Position numbers and translations under genes: made by a program. From positions 4,154,001-4,218,000 of the forward strand of contig NZ_JALN02000001.1 in assembly GCF_000559085.1 (NCBI RefSeq): a DNA stretch of 64,000 nt. Direction: 5' to 3'. Of the stretch, positions 42,734 through 51,565 are shown piece by piece. The stretch's first letter is position 1, and each line of letters starts with the position of its first letter. Source of the stretch: Mycolicibacterium aromaticivorans JS19b1 = JCM 16368 (GTDB lineage: Bacteria; Actinomycetota; Actinomycetes; Mycobacteriales; Mycobacteriaceae). The notes beneath the pieces are model-generated. The model saw nothing but the letters and a program-made list of their open reading frames with translations, was not told where the DNA came from and searched no databases.

Positions 42734-44037
42734 CGCTGCGTCACCGCCTCCACCTCGTAGGGACGCTGGGCGCTGAATCGGCCTGCCCCGCACGGATCAC
42801 AGGCACCGGCCAGATGTTGTTCGACAACCGCGGGGAAATGCTTGAGAAGGCTGCCCGCGACGTTGGCCGCGCCGTCGAGGGTGGCGCAGGCGCCCCGGCC
42901 GCGCAGCACGACCGACCAGCGCTCCAGACGGGCGACGTCCTCGGTGGTGGCCGCACCATCGCGCAGCGCGCCCGCGGCAGCGGCCATCGCCGCCGTGCCG
43001 TTGAAGCACGACCCGCACTGCCCGGCGTTCTCACGGTCGAAGTAGGCCAGCACCGACGCCGCCACGGCCACCGGGCAATCGTCGGTCAGAATCGCCACTG
43101 CGCCGCAACCGAGGCCGCATCCGAGCTCGCGGAACGTCTCGTGATCCAGGGTGGTGTCGAGCACGTCGCGGTTGAGCAACCCGGCGAAGTAGCCGCCCAT
43201 CAGGGCGCCCTGCACCGAGTCCGGCGAAACGCCGTGTACGGCAAGCACATCGCGGAACGGCATGCCGTGGGGCACCTCGTAGAGGCCCGGTGGCCGTCCC
43301 GCGCCGGTGATCGTCATCAGAAAGGTGCCCGGTGAGGCCGCCGTGCCGGCTGAGCGGAAGGCCGCGGCGCCGTTGCGTTGGATATACGGCAGGTTCGCCA
43401 GCGTTTCGACGTTGCTCACCAGAGTGGGATGTCCCGCCACGCCTTGCTGGAACGGCCGTGGCGGCTTGTCGGTCGGTTTGGCAGGTCCGCCGTTGACGGC
43501 TCGCACCGCGGCGGTTTCCTCACCGGCGACATAACCGGCGGCCACGGTGACGATCGAAATCTGAAGGCCACCAAGCGTGTCGAAGCCCACTTCGCTGAGC
43601 GCGCCGTCCACGGCACGCGCCGCGTCGAGATCGGAGACGTAGACGTAGGCATGCTGGGCGCCGACCAGCCGGGCCGCCAACCGCACGCCGTCGAGCACCA
43701 GATGTGGACGGTGGCGCAGCAGCCAGCGGTCCTTCACCGACGCGGGCTCGCCTTCTTCGCCGTTGGCCAGCACGACGGTCGCATGGCCGCGGGTGTACGC
43801 GGCGCGCACGGTGCGCAGTTTGACCGCCAGCGGAAAGGCGGCGCCGCCGCGTCCGAGCAGCCCCGCGCCTTCGACCTCGGCGAGCAGACTCTCGGTGCTG
43901 TCCAGCGGCGAGTATCCACCGACGGACACATACGCGCTCATGCTCTCCACCGTTGCCGGCAGTCGCAACAACCGGGGGGTGACTCCCGGTGCACAGGCGA
44001 CGGTCAAGGCCGTGCCTGCGGGTGCGGTGGCATTCAT
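42730..44037 (-). CDS. NuoF-like NADH-binding flavoprotein (51-kDa-type)
   Basis: This 435-residue protein resembles the complex I 51-kDa/NuoF flavoprotein: GRGGAAFPLAVKLR (NADH/FMN loop) near residue 62, LANGEEGEPASVKDR near 90, the CGLGCGAVAI region and the C-terminal NAGQCGSCFNG with downstream Cys (RGRGACATL, ACDPCG) for an iron-sulfur centre. Only the NADH-oxidising subunit is present, and no nuoE or nuoG-like gene is adjacent. It is followed at once by a ferredoxin, so it may be a NADH:ferredoxin reductase for the P450 or Rieske enzymes. Confidence 0.85.
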   Translation of the reverse strand: MNATAPAGTALTVACAPGVTPRLLRLPATVESMSAYVSVGGYSPLDSTESLLAEVEGAGLLGRGGAAFPLAVKLRTVRAAYTRGHATVVLANGEEGEPASVKDRWLLRHRPHLVLDGVRLAARLVGAQHAYVYVSDLDAARAVDGALSEVGFDTLGGLQISIVTVAAGYVAGEETAAVRAVNGGPAKPTDKPPRPFQQGVAGHPTLVSNVETLANLPYIQRNGAAAFRSAGTAASPGTFLMTITGAGRPPGLYEVPHGMPFRDVLAVHGVSPDSVQGALMGGYFAGLLNRDVLDTTLDHETFRELGCGLGCGAVAILTDDCPVAVAASVLAYFDRENAGQCGSCFNGTAAMAAAAGALRDGAATTEDVARLERWSVVLRGRGACATLDGAANVAGSLLKHFPAVVEQHLAGACDPCGAGRFSAQRPYEVEAVTQR

Positions 44038-44090
44038 CGGTCACCTCTTCTGATTCGGGCACCCGGCGCGAGATCGCTAGGCTGAGGCCC

Positions 44091-44564
44091 ATGAGAACGG
44101 CGGTGGTGCGTGTCGATGTCGACCCGGCCGGTGAGCTGACGCCGGCTGAGCTCACCGCGGGTGTCGCCGCGCTGCGCGCGCTCGCCGACGACAACGGAGT
44201 GACCGTGGTCGACAACAACCTCGCCGCGATGCCGCGGGGTCGCCGTGTTGCCGAACTGCTGATCGGCAATACCGCGGTCGACGATCTGCCGCGCATCGGA
44301 GTCACCCTGTGCGTCAAGGCATTCGGCACCGAACCGGTGGTCGGTGTGGTGACCTACGTCAGTCGCGGGACCGACGAAGATGCGCACGGCGTGCTGGCGG
44401 GGTTCGGTCTGCTCGGCGAGATCGCCCGAACCGCAGGCGACGACGGCTACGACATTCTGGACGTCACGCTGAGCAAGGCCGACATGGCGCGCATCCCGGA
44501 GAGTCGGGTGCACACCGCCCTGGAGGCGTCGACCAACTGCGAGATCCGTATTCGACTGGTCTGA
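44091..44564 (+). CDS. Hypothetical protein divergent from the NuoF-like gene
   Basis: This 157-residue protein starts at the ATG at 44091. It has a strand-like beginning (RTAVVRVDVDPAGELTPAELTAGVAALRALADDNG), then VTVVDNNLAAMPRGRRVAELL and DEDAHGVLAGFGLLGEI. It ends with EIRIRLV. No signal, membrane segment or known catalytic motif is visible. The composition suggests a cytoplasmic alpha/beta protein. The 53-nt gap to the minus-strand gene is too short to show regulatory detail. Function is not assigned. Confidence 0.65.
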   Translation: MRTAVVRVDVDPAGELTPAELTAGVAALRALADDNGVTVVDNNLAAMPRGRRVAELLIGNTAVDDLPRIGVTLCVKAFGTEPVVGVVTYVSRGTDEDAHGVLAGFGLLGEIARTAGDDGYDILDVTLSKADMARIPESRVHTALEASTNCEIRIRLV

Positions 44565-44578
44565 GTACAACCGGATTG

Positions 44579-45487
44579 TCATCGGCCCAGGAAGTCCAGA
44601 ATGGCCGGGGCTGCCTGCACCCAGGTGTCGAACATGTTGAAGTGCTTGACTTTTCCGGATGCGCGGTCCTCGCCGGCGCGCTCCCAGGCGTCCTCCGGCC
44701 ACGGTGGGTCGATCAGCGTGGAGCCCTTGATGAGGCAATTCACCTCGAGCGAGGTGCGCTTGGGGTGGTCCCAGTCGTTCTCGCCGCCGCGGATGATCAG
44801 GGTGGGCACCGTGATGTCGCCGAAGAACTCGTCGTCGACGCCGGGGATCGCCTGACCGGGCTTGGGCACGAACGCATTGAGCCAGCGCAGCATGACTCGG
44901 AGGAACTCGTCGGGATCCATCGCCAGGATGCGCTCCTTGTTCGCCGGGTTCTCGGCGATGCGCTCCTTCCATTCATCCACGTGCAGAAGGCCTTTGATGC
45001 CAAGGCCACGCACCGCGAGGATGCTGGGCACCAGATAGTAGGAGCCCAGCACGAAGCTGCCGTAGACGCCGCCGACGATGTTCCACGTCACCAGCTTGGT
45101 GGCGATCTCGGGATACAGGATCGTGGTCAGTATCGAGTCCCGGGCGCCGCCCGAGCCGCCGGCGATGATGCAGGGACCGATGCCCAGTCCGGTGATCAGC
45201 CCGTGCAGTGTCTCGGCGCGCATGTGGGATTCGCTCTGCCCGTAGAACTGTAGGTCGGACTTCCCGCAGTTGGGCCGGTCCCACAGCAGAACCCGGTAGC
45301 CGCCCTTGACCAGTTCCTCGGCCAGCGGTCGCAACCCCTCGATGTCCTTGCTGTACCGACCACCGGGCGTCAGGGCGATGAAATCACCTGCTTCGCCCAG
45401 GATCTCGTAGACGACGTTTCCACCGTTGATCGTCAGAACCTGTTCGCCGTCACGCAGCTGCGGACCCGCGGTCACCGGCGTACTCAT
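44579..45487 (-). CDS. Alpha/beta hydrolase (meta-cleavage hydrolase-like)
   Basis: This 302-residue protein starts at the ATG at 45487, overlapping the Rieske ferredoxin stop by 4 nt. Landmarks are ILGEAGDFIALTPGGRYSK, VLLWDRPNCGKSD, the nucleophile elbow AGGSGGARDS (G-x-Ser-x-G), PTLIIRGGENDWDHPKRTS with the acid Asp and a late region with KVKHFNMFD. The overall pattern is that of MhpC/HsaD-like hydrolases or esterases. It is the last gene of the operon with the two ACMSD-like enzymes and the Rieske ferredoxin. Confidence 0.83.
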   Translation of the reverse strand: MSTPVTAGPQLRDGEQVLTINGGNVVYEILGEAGDFIALTPGGRYSKDIEGLRPLAEELVKGGYRVLLWDRPNCGKSDLQFYGQSESHMRAETLHGLITGLGIGPCIIAGGSGGARDSILTTILYPEIATKLVTWNIVGGVYGSFVLGSYYLVPSILAVRGLGIKGLLHVDEWKERIAENPANKERILAMDPDEFLRVMLRWLNAFVPKPGQAIPGVDDEFFGDITVPTLIIRGGENDWDHPKRTSLEVNCLIKGSTLIDPPWPEDAWERAGEDRASGKVKHFNMFDTWVQAAPAILDFLGR

Positions 45488-45876
45488 GCCATCACCAGAA
45501 CATCGTCGCCCACCACGCGTACCGGGTAGGTGCGGATACTCCACTCCGGCTTGACCGCCGTCGTGCCGGTCGCCAGCTCGAATCCCCACTGGTGCCAGGG
45601 GCAGTAGATGTACTCGAGATCGCGCACCATCACCGCGTCGCCCGGAACGCTCTCGTCGACGATATTGCGCCCACGCGGGCGTCCCGAGCACAGCGGGCCA
45701 CCTTCGTGCGGGCAGTAGTTGGCGATCGCATAGAACGTGCCGTTGACGTTGTACACCCCGACGCCATGCCGACCGATCGGCACCAATTTGTGCGTGCCGG
45801 GCGGAATTTCGTCGACGCTCGCGACGACGTGCTCTCGGCCCTGCGCCAGACGGGGCTGCTTCTCGGGTTTGGTCAT
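45484..45876 (-). CDS. Rieske-type [2Fe-2S] ferredoxin
   Basis: This 130-residue protein carries the Rieske ligands C-P-H (AIANYCPHEGGPLCSG) and C-P-W-H (YCPWHQWGFEL), separated by about 40 residues. It has the size of stand-alone Rieske ferredoxins that feed ring-hydroxylating oxygenases. It starts at the ATG at 45876, 4 nt after the upstream hydrolase stop. The Rieske oxygenase alpha subunit at 27196-28539 is a plausible partner, although it lies 17 kb away. Confidence 0.9.
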   Translation of the reverse strand: MTKPEKQPRLAQGREHVVASVDEIPPGTHKLVPIGRHGVGVYNVNGTFYAIANYCPHEGGPLCSGRPRGRNIVDESVPGDAVMVRDLEYIYCPWHQWGFELATGTTAVKPEWSIRTYPVRVVGDDVLVMA

Positions 45877-45880
45877 CTGC

Positions 45881-47026
45881 TCAGAACACCCGCGTCTGAC
45901 CCTCGAGGGCCGGGACGGTGTCGGGCAGACCGTACGTCTCGATGCCGTTGCGGAACATCACCGCTTCTCGCGCATGCTCGGGCAGGTGCTTCACCAGCCA
46001 GCGCGGATCGTCGTAGGTCCAGTGCGGGTAGTCCGAGGAGAACAGCAGGATCTTCTCGCATTCCATCCATTCGAAGGCCCGCAGCAGTTCGGTCTTGTCC
46101 TCGGGATAGTCCAGCGGCTGGGTGGTGAACTTGATGTGGTCTTTGACGTACTCGCTGGGCTTGCGCGTGATGTCCAGCCAGGATTTGCGGGCCTCGTAGA
46201 TGGCGTCCATCCGCCACATCAGCGGCAGTATCCAGCTGAAGGCGTGCTCGACGAACACGATCCGCAACGTGGGGAACCGGTCGAAGAGCCCGTCGAAGAT
46301 CATGCTCATCACCTGGTTGGCGGCCAGCAGCGAGTAGCTGACCATGAAATCGTGGTTGTAGCTGGGGAGTCCGACCGGCGGGATCGGCAGAGTCTCGAAG
46401 AAACCCCGCGACAGGTGGCAGCTGACCGGCTTGTTGGCCTTGACGGCCGCCGCCCAGATCGGATCGTATTTCGGGTCACCCCACGACGGTCGCGGCTCGG
46501 CCTTGATCATGACCTGGGCCATGTACGGGTGCTCGGCCCACTTCTCGATCTCGCGGGCTCCGCCTTCGGGGTCTTCGATGGCGACCAGGATCGAGCCGCG
46601 CCAGCGTTCGTGCCAGTTCGTCTTGCTGTCCAGCCAGTGCTCGGCCTGCCAGGTGTTGTGCGCGTAGGACAACGCCGCGGTGGCTTCGGGGATCCGGCAG
46701 GGCGCGTGCGCGGGTTCGAGGATGCAGACGTCGGCACCGGCTTCCATGATGGCCTGGCGTAGCGCGAGGTCGGGGTCGCTGCAGGCGAATTCGCCGTCGT
46801 CGGGGAAGGTGTCGACGCGCATGGCGTACGCATGCGCGTAGTCGGGAGCGTCATAGTAGATCGTCTCGCCGACCCGGTGGTTCCTGAAGTACTTGGTGCG
46901 TATCGGTTCAGGGATGTACTCCTGGAGCACGCCACGCTTGGGCACCGGGTGGACATCGGAGTCGACGCACCGGATCGCGATGCGTTCGGCGGGAGCGACT
47001 CGCTCCTGGCTATGGGTGAGAGTCAT
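45881..47026 (-). CDS. ACMSD-family TIM-barrel metal-dependent hydrolase (intact metal motifs)
   Basis: This 381-residue protein starts at the ATG at 47026 behind AAGGAGATCACG. The metal motif D24-x-H26 (DSDVHPVP), KANKPVSCHLSRGF, VFVEHAFSWILPLMWRMD and FSSDYPHW with the metal-binding Asp are all present. Amidohydrolase-2 enzymes use a divalent metal to decarboxylate or hydrolyse. It lies between the paralogous gene at 47054 and the Rieske ferredoxin. Its close relative at 47054 lacks two of these Asp residues, which makes this the likely active partner. Confidence 0.88.
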   Translation of the reverse strand: MTLTHSQERVAPAERIAIRCVDSDVHPVPKRGVLQEYIPEPIRTKYFRNHRVGETIYYDAPDYAHAYAMRVDTFPDDGEFACSDPDLALRQAIMEAGADVCILEPAHAPCRIPEATAALSYAHNTWQAEHWLDSKTNWHERWRGSILVAIEDPEGGAREIEKWAEHPYMAQVMIKAEPRPSWGDPKYDPIWAAAVKANKPVSCHLSRGFFETLPIPPVGLPSYNHDFMVSYSLLAANQVMSMIFDGLFDRFPTLRIVFVEHAFSWILPLMWRMDAIYEARKSWLDITRKPSEYVKDHIKFTTQPLDYPEDKTELLRAFEWMECEKILLFSSDYPHWTYDDPRWLVKHLPEHAREAVMFRNGIETYGLPDTVPALEGQTRVF

Positions 47027-47053
47027 CGTGATCTCCTTAGCTCTCTGTGCGAG

Positions 47054-48145
47054 TCAGTGTGTTCCGACGCCGGCGGGAATGTCTATGCCGTAGAGCGCTG
47101 CGGCGTTGCGCCAGCAGACTTTCTCGCGCTGCTCGGCGGTCCACGCGCTGGGCAGGGCGTGGACGTCGCCGCAATGCCAGTGCGGATAGCTCGAGCCGAA
47201 CATCAGCATGTCCTCCTTGCCGGTGAAGGACAGCCATTCATCGGCGAATTCGGCGTCGCCCGGCCCGTCGAGGCTGTTGTGGATGAAGTGGACGTGCCCG
47301 GGCAGATAGTCACTGGGCATCTTCGGCGCCCACGGGGTCTGTTCCAGGTGCGGCCGTCCGAAGCAGTCCATCCGCCACATGAACGGTGTCAGCATGTCGC
47401 CGGCGCCGTCGGCGAACACGAACTTCAGGTCCGGCATGCGCTCGAACACGCCCTCGGCGATCAGGTTCAGCAGGTGATAGATGTAGCTCAGGGAACTGAA
47501 GCCCAGGTACTGCTCGAAGGTCCTGGTGTGCCCGGACGGCGTCGGGGGGAACGCGATGCCCTCACCGGTCTCGATATGGGTCGCCACCGGCAGGCCGGCG
47601 TCGACGGCCGCCTCCCACAGATCCCAGAACTGCGGCTTGCCGTACAGCTCCCGGGACTGCAGCGGAATACCGATCTGTACGACGCGCGGGTGATCCTTGT
47701 ACTTCTCGATCTCCCGCAGCGCGCCGCGGATGTCATCGGGGTTGACCCGGATGGTGCCACGGAACCGCCCGCCGAATTCGGGATGATCCAGCCAGCGCGA
47801 GACCATCATCTCGTTATGGGCGGCCAGGATCGCCGTGCCCAGGTGCCGGTCGGGCATGATGCCGCGGCCCATCGGATGCAACACCGCGACATCGACTCCG
47901 CGATCGTCGAACAGCTGCTGGGCGACGAAGGCCGGGTCGGAACCCGGGTACTGCCGGTCCGGCCCGCGCGTCCCCTCGAGGTATTCGCCGCCCGGTGCGC
48001 CGTACCAGTCCATTTCGTAGTCGGGGAACCCGCGGCTCTTGAACGGCTCCCGCATCACGCCGCGCAACTCGGGGGTGGACCCGAAGAAGATATGCACGCT
48101 CGCGTCGATGACAGGAGTCGTCGTCCCGTCGCGGTGCTTTATCAC
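47054..48145 (-). CDS. ACMSD-family paralogue with degenerate metal sites
   Basis: I chose GTG at 48145, preceded by GGAAGGGG, over the longer GTG start at 48193, which lies only 3 nt from palindrome site H. The 363-residue protein keeps the fold (IDASVHIFFGS, THIETGEGIAFPPTPSG, FVFADGAGDMLTPFMWRMD, FGSSYPHW). However, the Asp of the first D-x-H motif is Ser16 (S-V-H), and the Asp of the SSDYPHW-type motif is Ser319. Both substitutions are absent in the neighbour at 45881. It may be a structural partner or have altered catalysis. Confidence 0.82.
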   Translation of the reverse strand: MIKHRDGTTTPVIDASVHIFFGSTPELRGVMREPFKSRGFPDYEMDWYGAPGGEYLEGTRGPDRQYPGSDPAFVAQQLFDDRGVDVAVLHPMGRGIMPDRHLGTAILAAHNEMMVSRWLDHPEFGGRFRGTIRVNPDDIRGALREIEKYKDHPRVVQIGIPLQSRELYGKPQFWDLWEAAVDAGLPVATHIETGEGIAFPPTPSGHTRTFEQYLGFSSLSYIYHLLNLIAEGVFERMPDLKFVFADGAGDMLTPFMWRMDCFGRPHLEQTPWAPKMPSDYLPGHVHFIHNSLDGPGDAEFADEWLSFTGKEDMLMFGSSYPHWHCGDVHALPSAWTAEQREKVCWRNAAALYGIDIPAGVGTH

Positions 48146-48196
48146 CAAAGCCCCTTCCGGAGGTCCGTGTGCGAGTAACCCAAGTTCTTCCACAGC

Positions 48197-48211
48197 AAGA
48201 ATACTGTTCTC
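48197..48211. promoter_or_regulatory. Operator-like palindrome, near-perfect (site H)
   Basis: AAGAATACTGTTCTC matches the GAGAA-N5-TTCTC pattern at 9 of 10 arm positions. It lies 52 nt upstream of the chosen start of the ACMSD-like gene (48145). A weaker related site, GAGAGTAGAACCTCG, follows at 48218-48232, again 21 nt away centre to centre. Confidence 0.6.
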
Positions 48212-48322
48212 GCGTTTGAGAGTAGAACCTCGTTACCACTTTGCCTCAACCGACCGTAGGCAGCAAGCAAATCAGCCGGTAGAGTGCGATACCGTCTTAG
48301 GAGAACCTATGGTTCACGAATA

Positions 48323-48337
48323 GAGAATCAGATTTCC
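48323..48337. promoter_or_regulatory. Operator-like sequence, 8 of 10 (site I)
   Basis: GAGAATCAGATTTCC matches the pattern at 8 of 10 arm positions. It lies 37-51 nt upstream of the ACAD start at 48374, in the divergent gap shared with the ACMSD-like operon. GAACCTATGGTTC, a separate 13-bp palindrome, lies just before it at 48303-48315. Confidence 0.45.
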
Positions 48338-48373
48338 ATTCGGGTGCTCTGAGTCCCGGGTAGGAGGCGGCGA

Positions 48374-49366
48374 GTGCTACTGGAATTCGATGCTGATCAG
48401 CGGTTGTGGCAGGACACCGTGCGCGACGCGGTGGCCAAACAGTGCCCCGCCTCACTGATCCGCGGGATCGCCGAAGACGGCGTCGACCCGACCCCGCTGT
48501 GGGAGTCCTACGTGGACGCCGGATGGACGGAGCTGGCCGAACCCGAGAACGCGGTCGAGCTGGCGATCGTGCTGGAGGAATTCGGCAGGGCGACGGACCC
48601 GACGCCATTCCTGGCCACCCTCACCCAGTTCGCGCCGCTGGCCGGCGATCGCTACGACCCCCGGCAGGCGGGGACCGCGGTCTTCGAGGGCATCACCGCT
48701 CATCGCGACGACGGGGGGTGGGTGCTATCCGGAACCTCCCGGTACGTCCTGGATGCCGACCGGGCGCAGAAGCTCGCGGTGGTGACCGACGCCGGTGTTT
48801 TCCTCGTCGACGCCGCCGTTGCCACCGTCTCCCGGGTCTCGGTGTTCGATCCGGTCATGCACGTCGCGGATGTCACCTTCCCCGGAGTCGTGGTGTCCGA
48901 CGCCGATCGGGTGCACGCTGACCCGGAGCGGGCCCGCCACCTCGCGCTGACCGGAGTCGCGATCACGACGGTCGGGGCGTGTCAGCGCATCCTCGACCTG
49001 GCCCTGCAGCATGTCCGGGATCGCCACCAGTTCGGAGTGCCGATCGGCTCCTTCCAAGCGGTGCAGCACAAGGCGGTCGACATGCACGTCGCGATCGAGC
49101 GGGCCCGTGCCCTGGCCTACTTCGCCGCCTTGACCATCAGCGCCGATGATCCACGCCGCCGATTGGCCGCCGCGATGGCGAAGGCTGCGGCCGGCGATTG
49201 CCAGTCGGTGGTGTTCCGGCACGGCCTGCAATTGTTCGGGGCCATGGGGTTCACGTGGGAGAACGACGTTCAATTCGCGCTCAAGCGGGCCAAGTCCGGT
49301 GAGCTCATGCTGGGCGGCGCCGCTGAACACCGCGCCGTGATCGCCGACGAGTACAGGGAACTGTAG
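48374..49366 (+). CDS. Acyl-CoA dehydrogenase, short subunit of pair 3
   Basis: This 330-residue protein starts with GTG at 48374 behind TAGGAGGCGG. It has reduced N-terminal and middle domains, then the C-terminal ACAD bundle: VRDRHQFGVPIGSFQAVQHKAVDMHVAIE and FRHGLQLFGAMGFTWENDVQFALKRAKSGELMLGG. The pattern matches short partner subunits such as FadE28-type proteins. Its TAG stop directly abuts the ATG of the next ACAD, indicating translational coupling and equal production. The substrate is unknown. Confidence 0.88.
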   Translation: MLLEFDADQRLWQDTVRDAVAKQCPASLIRGIAEDGVDPTPLWESYVDAGWTELAEPENAVELAIVLEEFGRATDPTPFLATLTQFAPLAGDRYDPRQAGTAVFEGITAHRDDGGWVLSGTSRYVLDADRAQKLAVVTDAGVFLVDAAVATVSRVSVFDPVMHVADVTFPGVVVSDADRVHADPERARHLALTGVAITTVGACQRILDLALQHVRDRHQFGVPIGSFQAVQHKAVDMHVAIERARALAYFAALTISADDPRRRLAAAMAKAAAGDCQSVVFRHGLQLFGAMGFTWENDVQFALKRAKSGELMLGGAAEHRAVIADEYREL

Positions 49367-50545
49367 ATGCAACTTTCGTTCGATCCCGACGTCGAGTCAT
49401 TCCGCGACGAGTTCAGTGCGTTCCTGGACGCCAACCTGCCCAGCGAGGCCGAAACCCAGGAGCGGCCACGGTCGGTGTCGCACATGCCGGCCTGGGCGCG
49501 GCGCTGGCAGCGCCTGCTGTTCGACAACGGCTGGCTGCTGCCCGGTCAGCCGCCCGAGTTCGGCGGCCGTAATGCGTCGATCCTGCAGCAGTTCGTGCAT
49601 CTCGAGGAGCTCTGCCGCCGCAGGATCTATCACAGTTTCAACCCCCAAGGTGTGAATATCATTGCGGCGTCGCTGATTTCGTTCGGATCCGACGAGCAGA
49701 AGCACCAGTGGGCGGTGCCCGTGCTCAAGGGTGAGAAGACCGCATCGTTGGGAATGAGTGAGCCGAGTGCGGGGTCGGACCTGGCCTCCCTGCGCACCCG
49801 CGCAGTCCTGGACGGCGACCACTTCGTGGTGAACGGCCAGAAGGTGTGGACCTCGGGTGCCCACGATGCCGATTTCCTGCTGACGTTCGTCCGGACCGAC
49901 CCGGACGCCCCCAAGCACAAGGGCATCAGTGTGCTGCTGATCCCGACCGACCTGCCTGGGGTGGTCTGCCGGCCGTTTGCGTCTATCTGCGGGATCGACG
50001 ACAAGGACTTCAACGAGGTGTTCTTCACCGATGTCCGGGTCCCGGCCGAGAATCTGGTCGGTCCGTTGAACGGTGGTTGGGGGGTGGCCAACGGATCGCT
50101 GGGCCACGAACGCACGATGATGTGGCTAGGGTTCGCCGACCGGATCGCCAACATGATCGGGGACTTCGAGCCGAAGACGCCGCTGGAGAAAGACCAGTAC
50201 GCCTCGATGATCATGGACTACCAGGCATTGCGACTGATGGGTTCGGAAGGACTGGCCAAGGCTGCACGCGGAGAAACCGACGTGGCCTCGGTGTCGGTGG
50301 TCAAGCTGTTCGGTTCCGAGGCCGAGCTGCGAGCGTCCGAATACGCGCTCGCGGCAAGCGGATCCGACGGGTTGGTACACCCGTCCAGCACCGGGCCCTA
50401 CGCGCATCTCAATCTGGACCACTACTTCGCCAGCTGGTTCGAGCGTCATGCCCGCAGTTTCTCCGGAACGATCGCCGGGGGTACCTCGGAGATCCAGCGC
50501 AACATCATCGCTGCGCAGGTGCTGAGCCTGCCCCGGTCCAAGTAG
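49367..50545 (+). CDS. Acyl-CoA dehydrogenase, long subunit of pair 3
   Basis: This 392-residue full-length ACAD starts at the ATG at 49367, immediately after the preceding stop. It shows FRDEFSAFLDANLPSEAETQ, LPGQPPEFGGRNAS, ASLGMSEPSAGSDLASL, VNGQKVWTSGAHDADFLLTFVRTD, GWGVANGSLGHERTMMW and a C-terminal GTIAGGTSEIQRNIIAAQVLSLPRSK. The Glu position in the final motif is Gly (AGGTSEI), as in the other heteromeric long subunits. Together with the short subunit it would desaturate a bulky acyl-CoA. No further gene follows for 1 kb. Confidence 0.9.
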   Translation: MQLSFDPDVESFRDEFSAFLDANLPSEAETQERPRSVSHMPAWARRWQRLLFDNGWLLPGQPPEFGGRNASILQQFVHLEELCRRRIYHSFNPQGVNIIAASLISFGSDEQKHQWAVPVLKGEKTASLGMSEPSAGSDLASLRTRAVLDGDHFVVNGQKVWTSGAHDADFLLTFVRTDPDAPKHKGISVLLIPTDLPGVVCRPFASICGIDDKDFNEVFFTDVRVPAENLVGPLNGGWGVANGSLGHERTMMWLGFADRIANMIGDFEPKTPLEKDQYASMIMDYQALRLMGSEGLAKAARGETDVASVSVVKLFGSEAELRASEYALAASGSDGLVHPSSTGPYAHLNLDHYFASWFERHARSFSGTIAGGTSEIQRNIIAAQVLSLPRSK

Positions 50546-51565
50546 ACGCCGCACCAAGCCCCGGCCGCGCGCGGCGCGGGTCACGCCAGGCTCCCCGCGG
50601 GCGATTCCTGGCGTGCTGGTCGCGCGCCTGGTGGGAGCAGCTTTCTGCCTGGGGGTTAATTCGGGCGTGCGGTGGGTATAGAGCTTTCACTCGATCGGAT
50701 CCAGGGTGTTGGAAACCTGCCGGCACCGCTCTGTGAGTCGTTTGCTGACTGAATTCTGACGTCGTCAAGAGGCTCTCAGGAATTCTCAGGTTATTCCGAG
50801 TTGAGCAGGGCGCTAAATCAGCCTCAGTTAACTCACAACGCAAGCAAAACAGCCATAATCGCGTGATCTCAGCGAATAGTTATCGCGCCGCTACCCGCCG
50901 GCGTTACCCCGGTCCGAGAACTCGTTACCTGGGCACTCCCTCACTGGTCCCGTCCGTACTCGACACCAAACTGCGTAGACCGCGATATTCCCCATGGCGT
51001 CGCGGTTCAAACCGGTTTCTGCAAACTGGTCGGGCCGCTGAGCATGCATCGGGGTGAGCGCCCCATCGACCGGCCCCGGGCCACACCGGCGGCGTGTCGC
51101 GCCTGCGATTCGCGATGAATTTTTCCCGGCCCGTGGAACGCCCGTCTCCCAGCAGCAGCGAACCAGCCGTTTGCTTAAAACCGCCGCGCAGGTTCTTGCT
51201 GATCGTTCGCTTGGCTCACGATTTCCGTGGGTCGGACAGGGAGGGCTGGGGTGGTCGCGATGCCGGCTGGGGTCCGCGTCGGGTTACCTCGTTAGGCGTG
51301 CTTAGGCCCTTCGTGCGCGACGGCATGACGCACCCGAAGCCGTCGGCGCCGGCCCCGGCGACAGCAGACGCACAATTCTTTGCTGAAACGATATATGCGC
51401 ACCCGTTAAATACTTTCGGCTAATTTCGATCTAGCTAACTCGAATCGAAATGGTCACGGATTCGGCACAGCAACGCCAAAAAACTGAGAGCAAACACTTG
51501 GCTACTTAGCTTCTTCTCAGGTATGTTCGCGGCTGTCGGGGCACAGCCATTTTGAAGGGGAAGTC
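50546..51565. other. About 1-kb stretch without a credible gene
   Basis: Short open frames are present, but none has a good start, ribosome binding site or protein-like composition. The region is visibly less GC-rich than the neighbouring coding DNA. It includes direct and inverted TCTCAGG/AATTC elements near 50748-50794 and A-rich tracts near 51470-51500. It probably carries the long leader or promoter of the repeat-protein gene at 51566; no palindrome of the GAGAA type was seen. Confidence 0.45.

Noticed and set aside
50863..51423. Two short plus-strand frames in the 1-kb gap
   Set aside because: No ribosome binding site, irregular Arg/Pro/Ser-rich composition and no continuity with the downstream gene.
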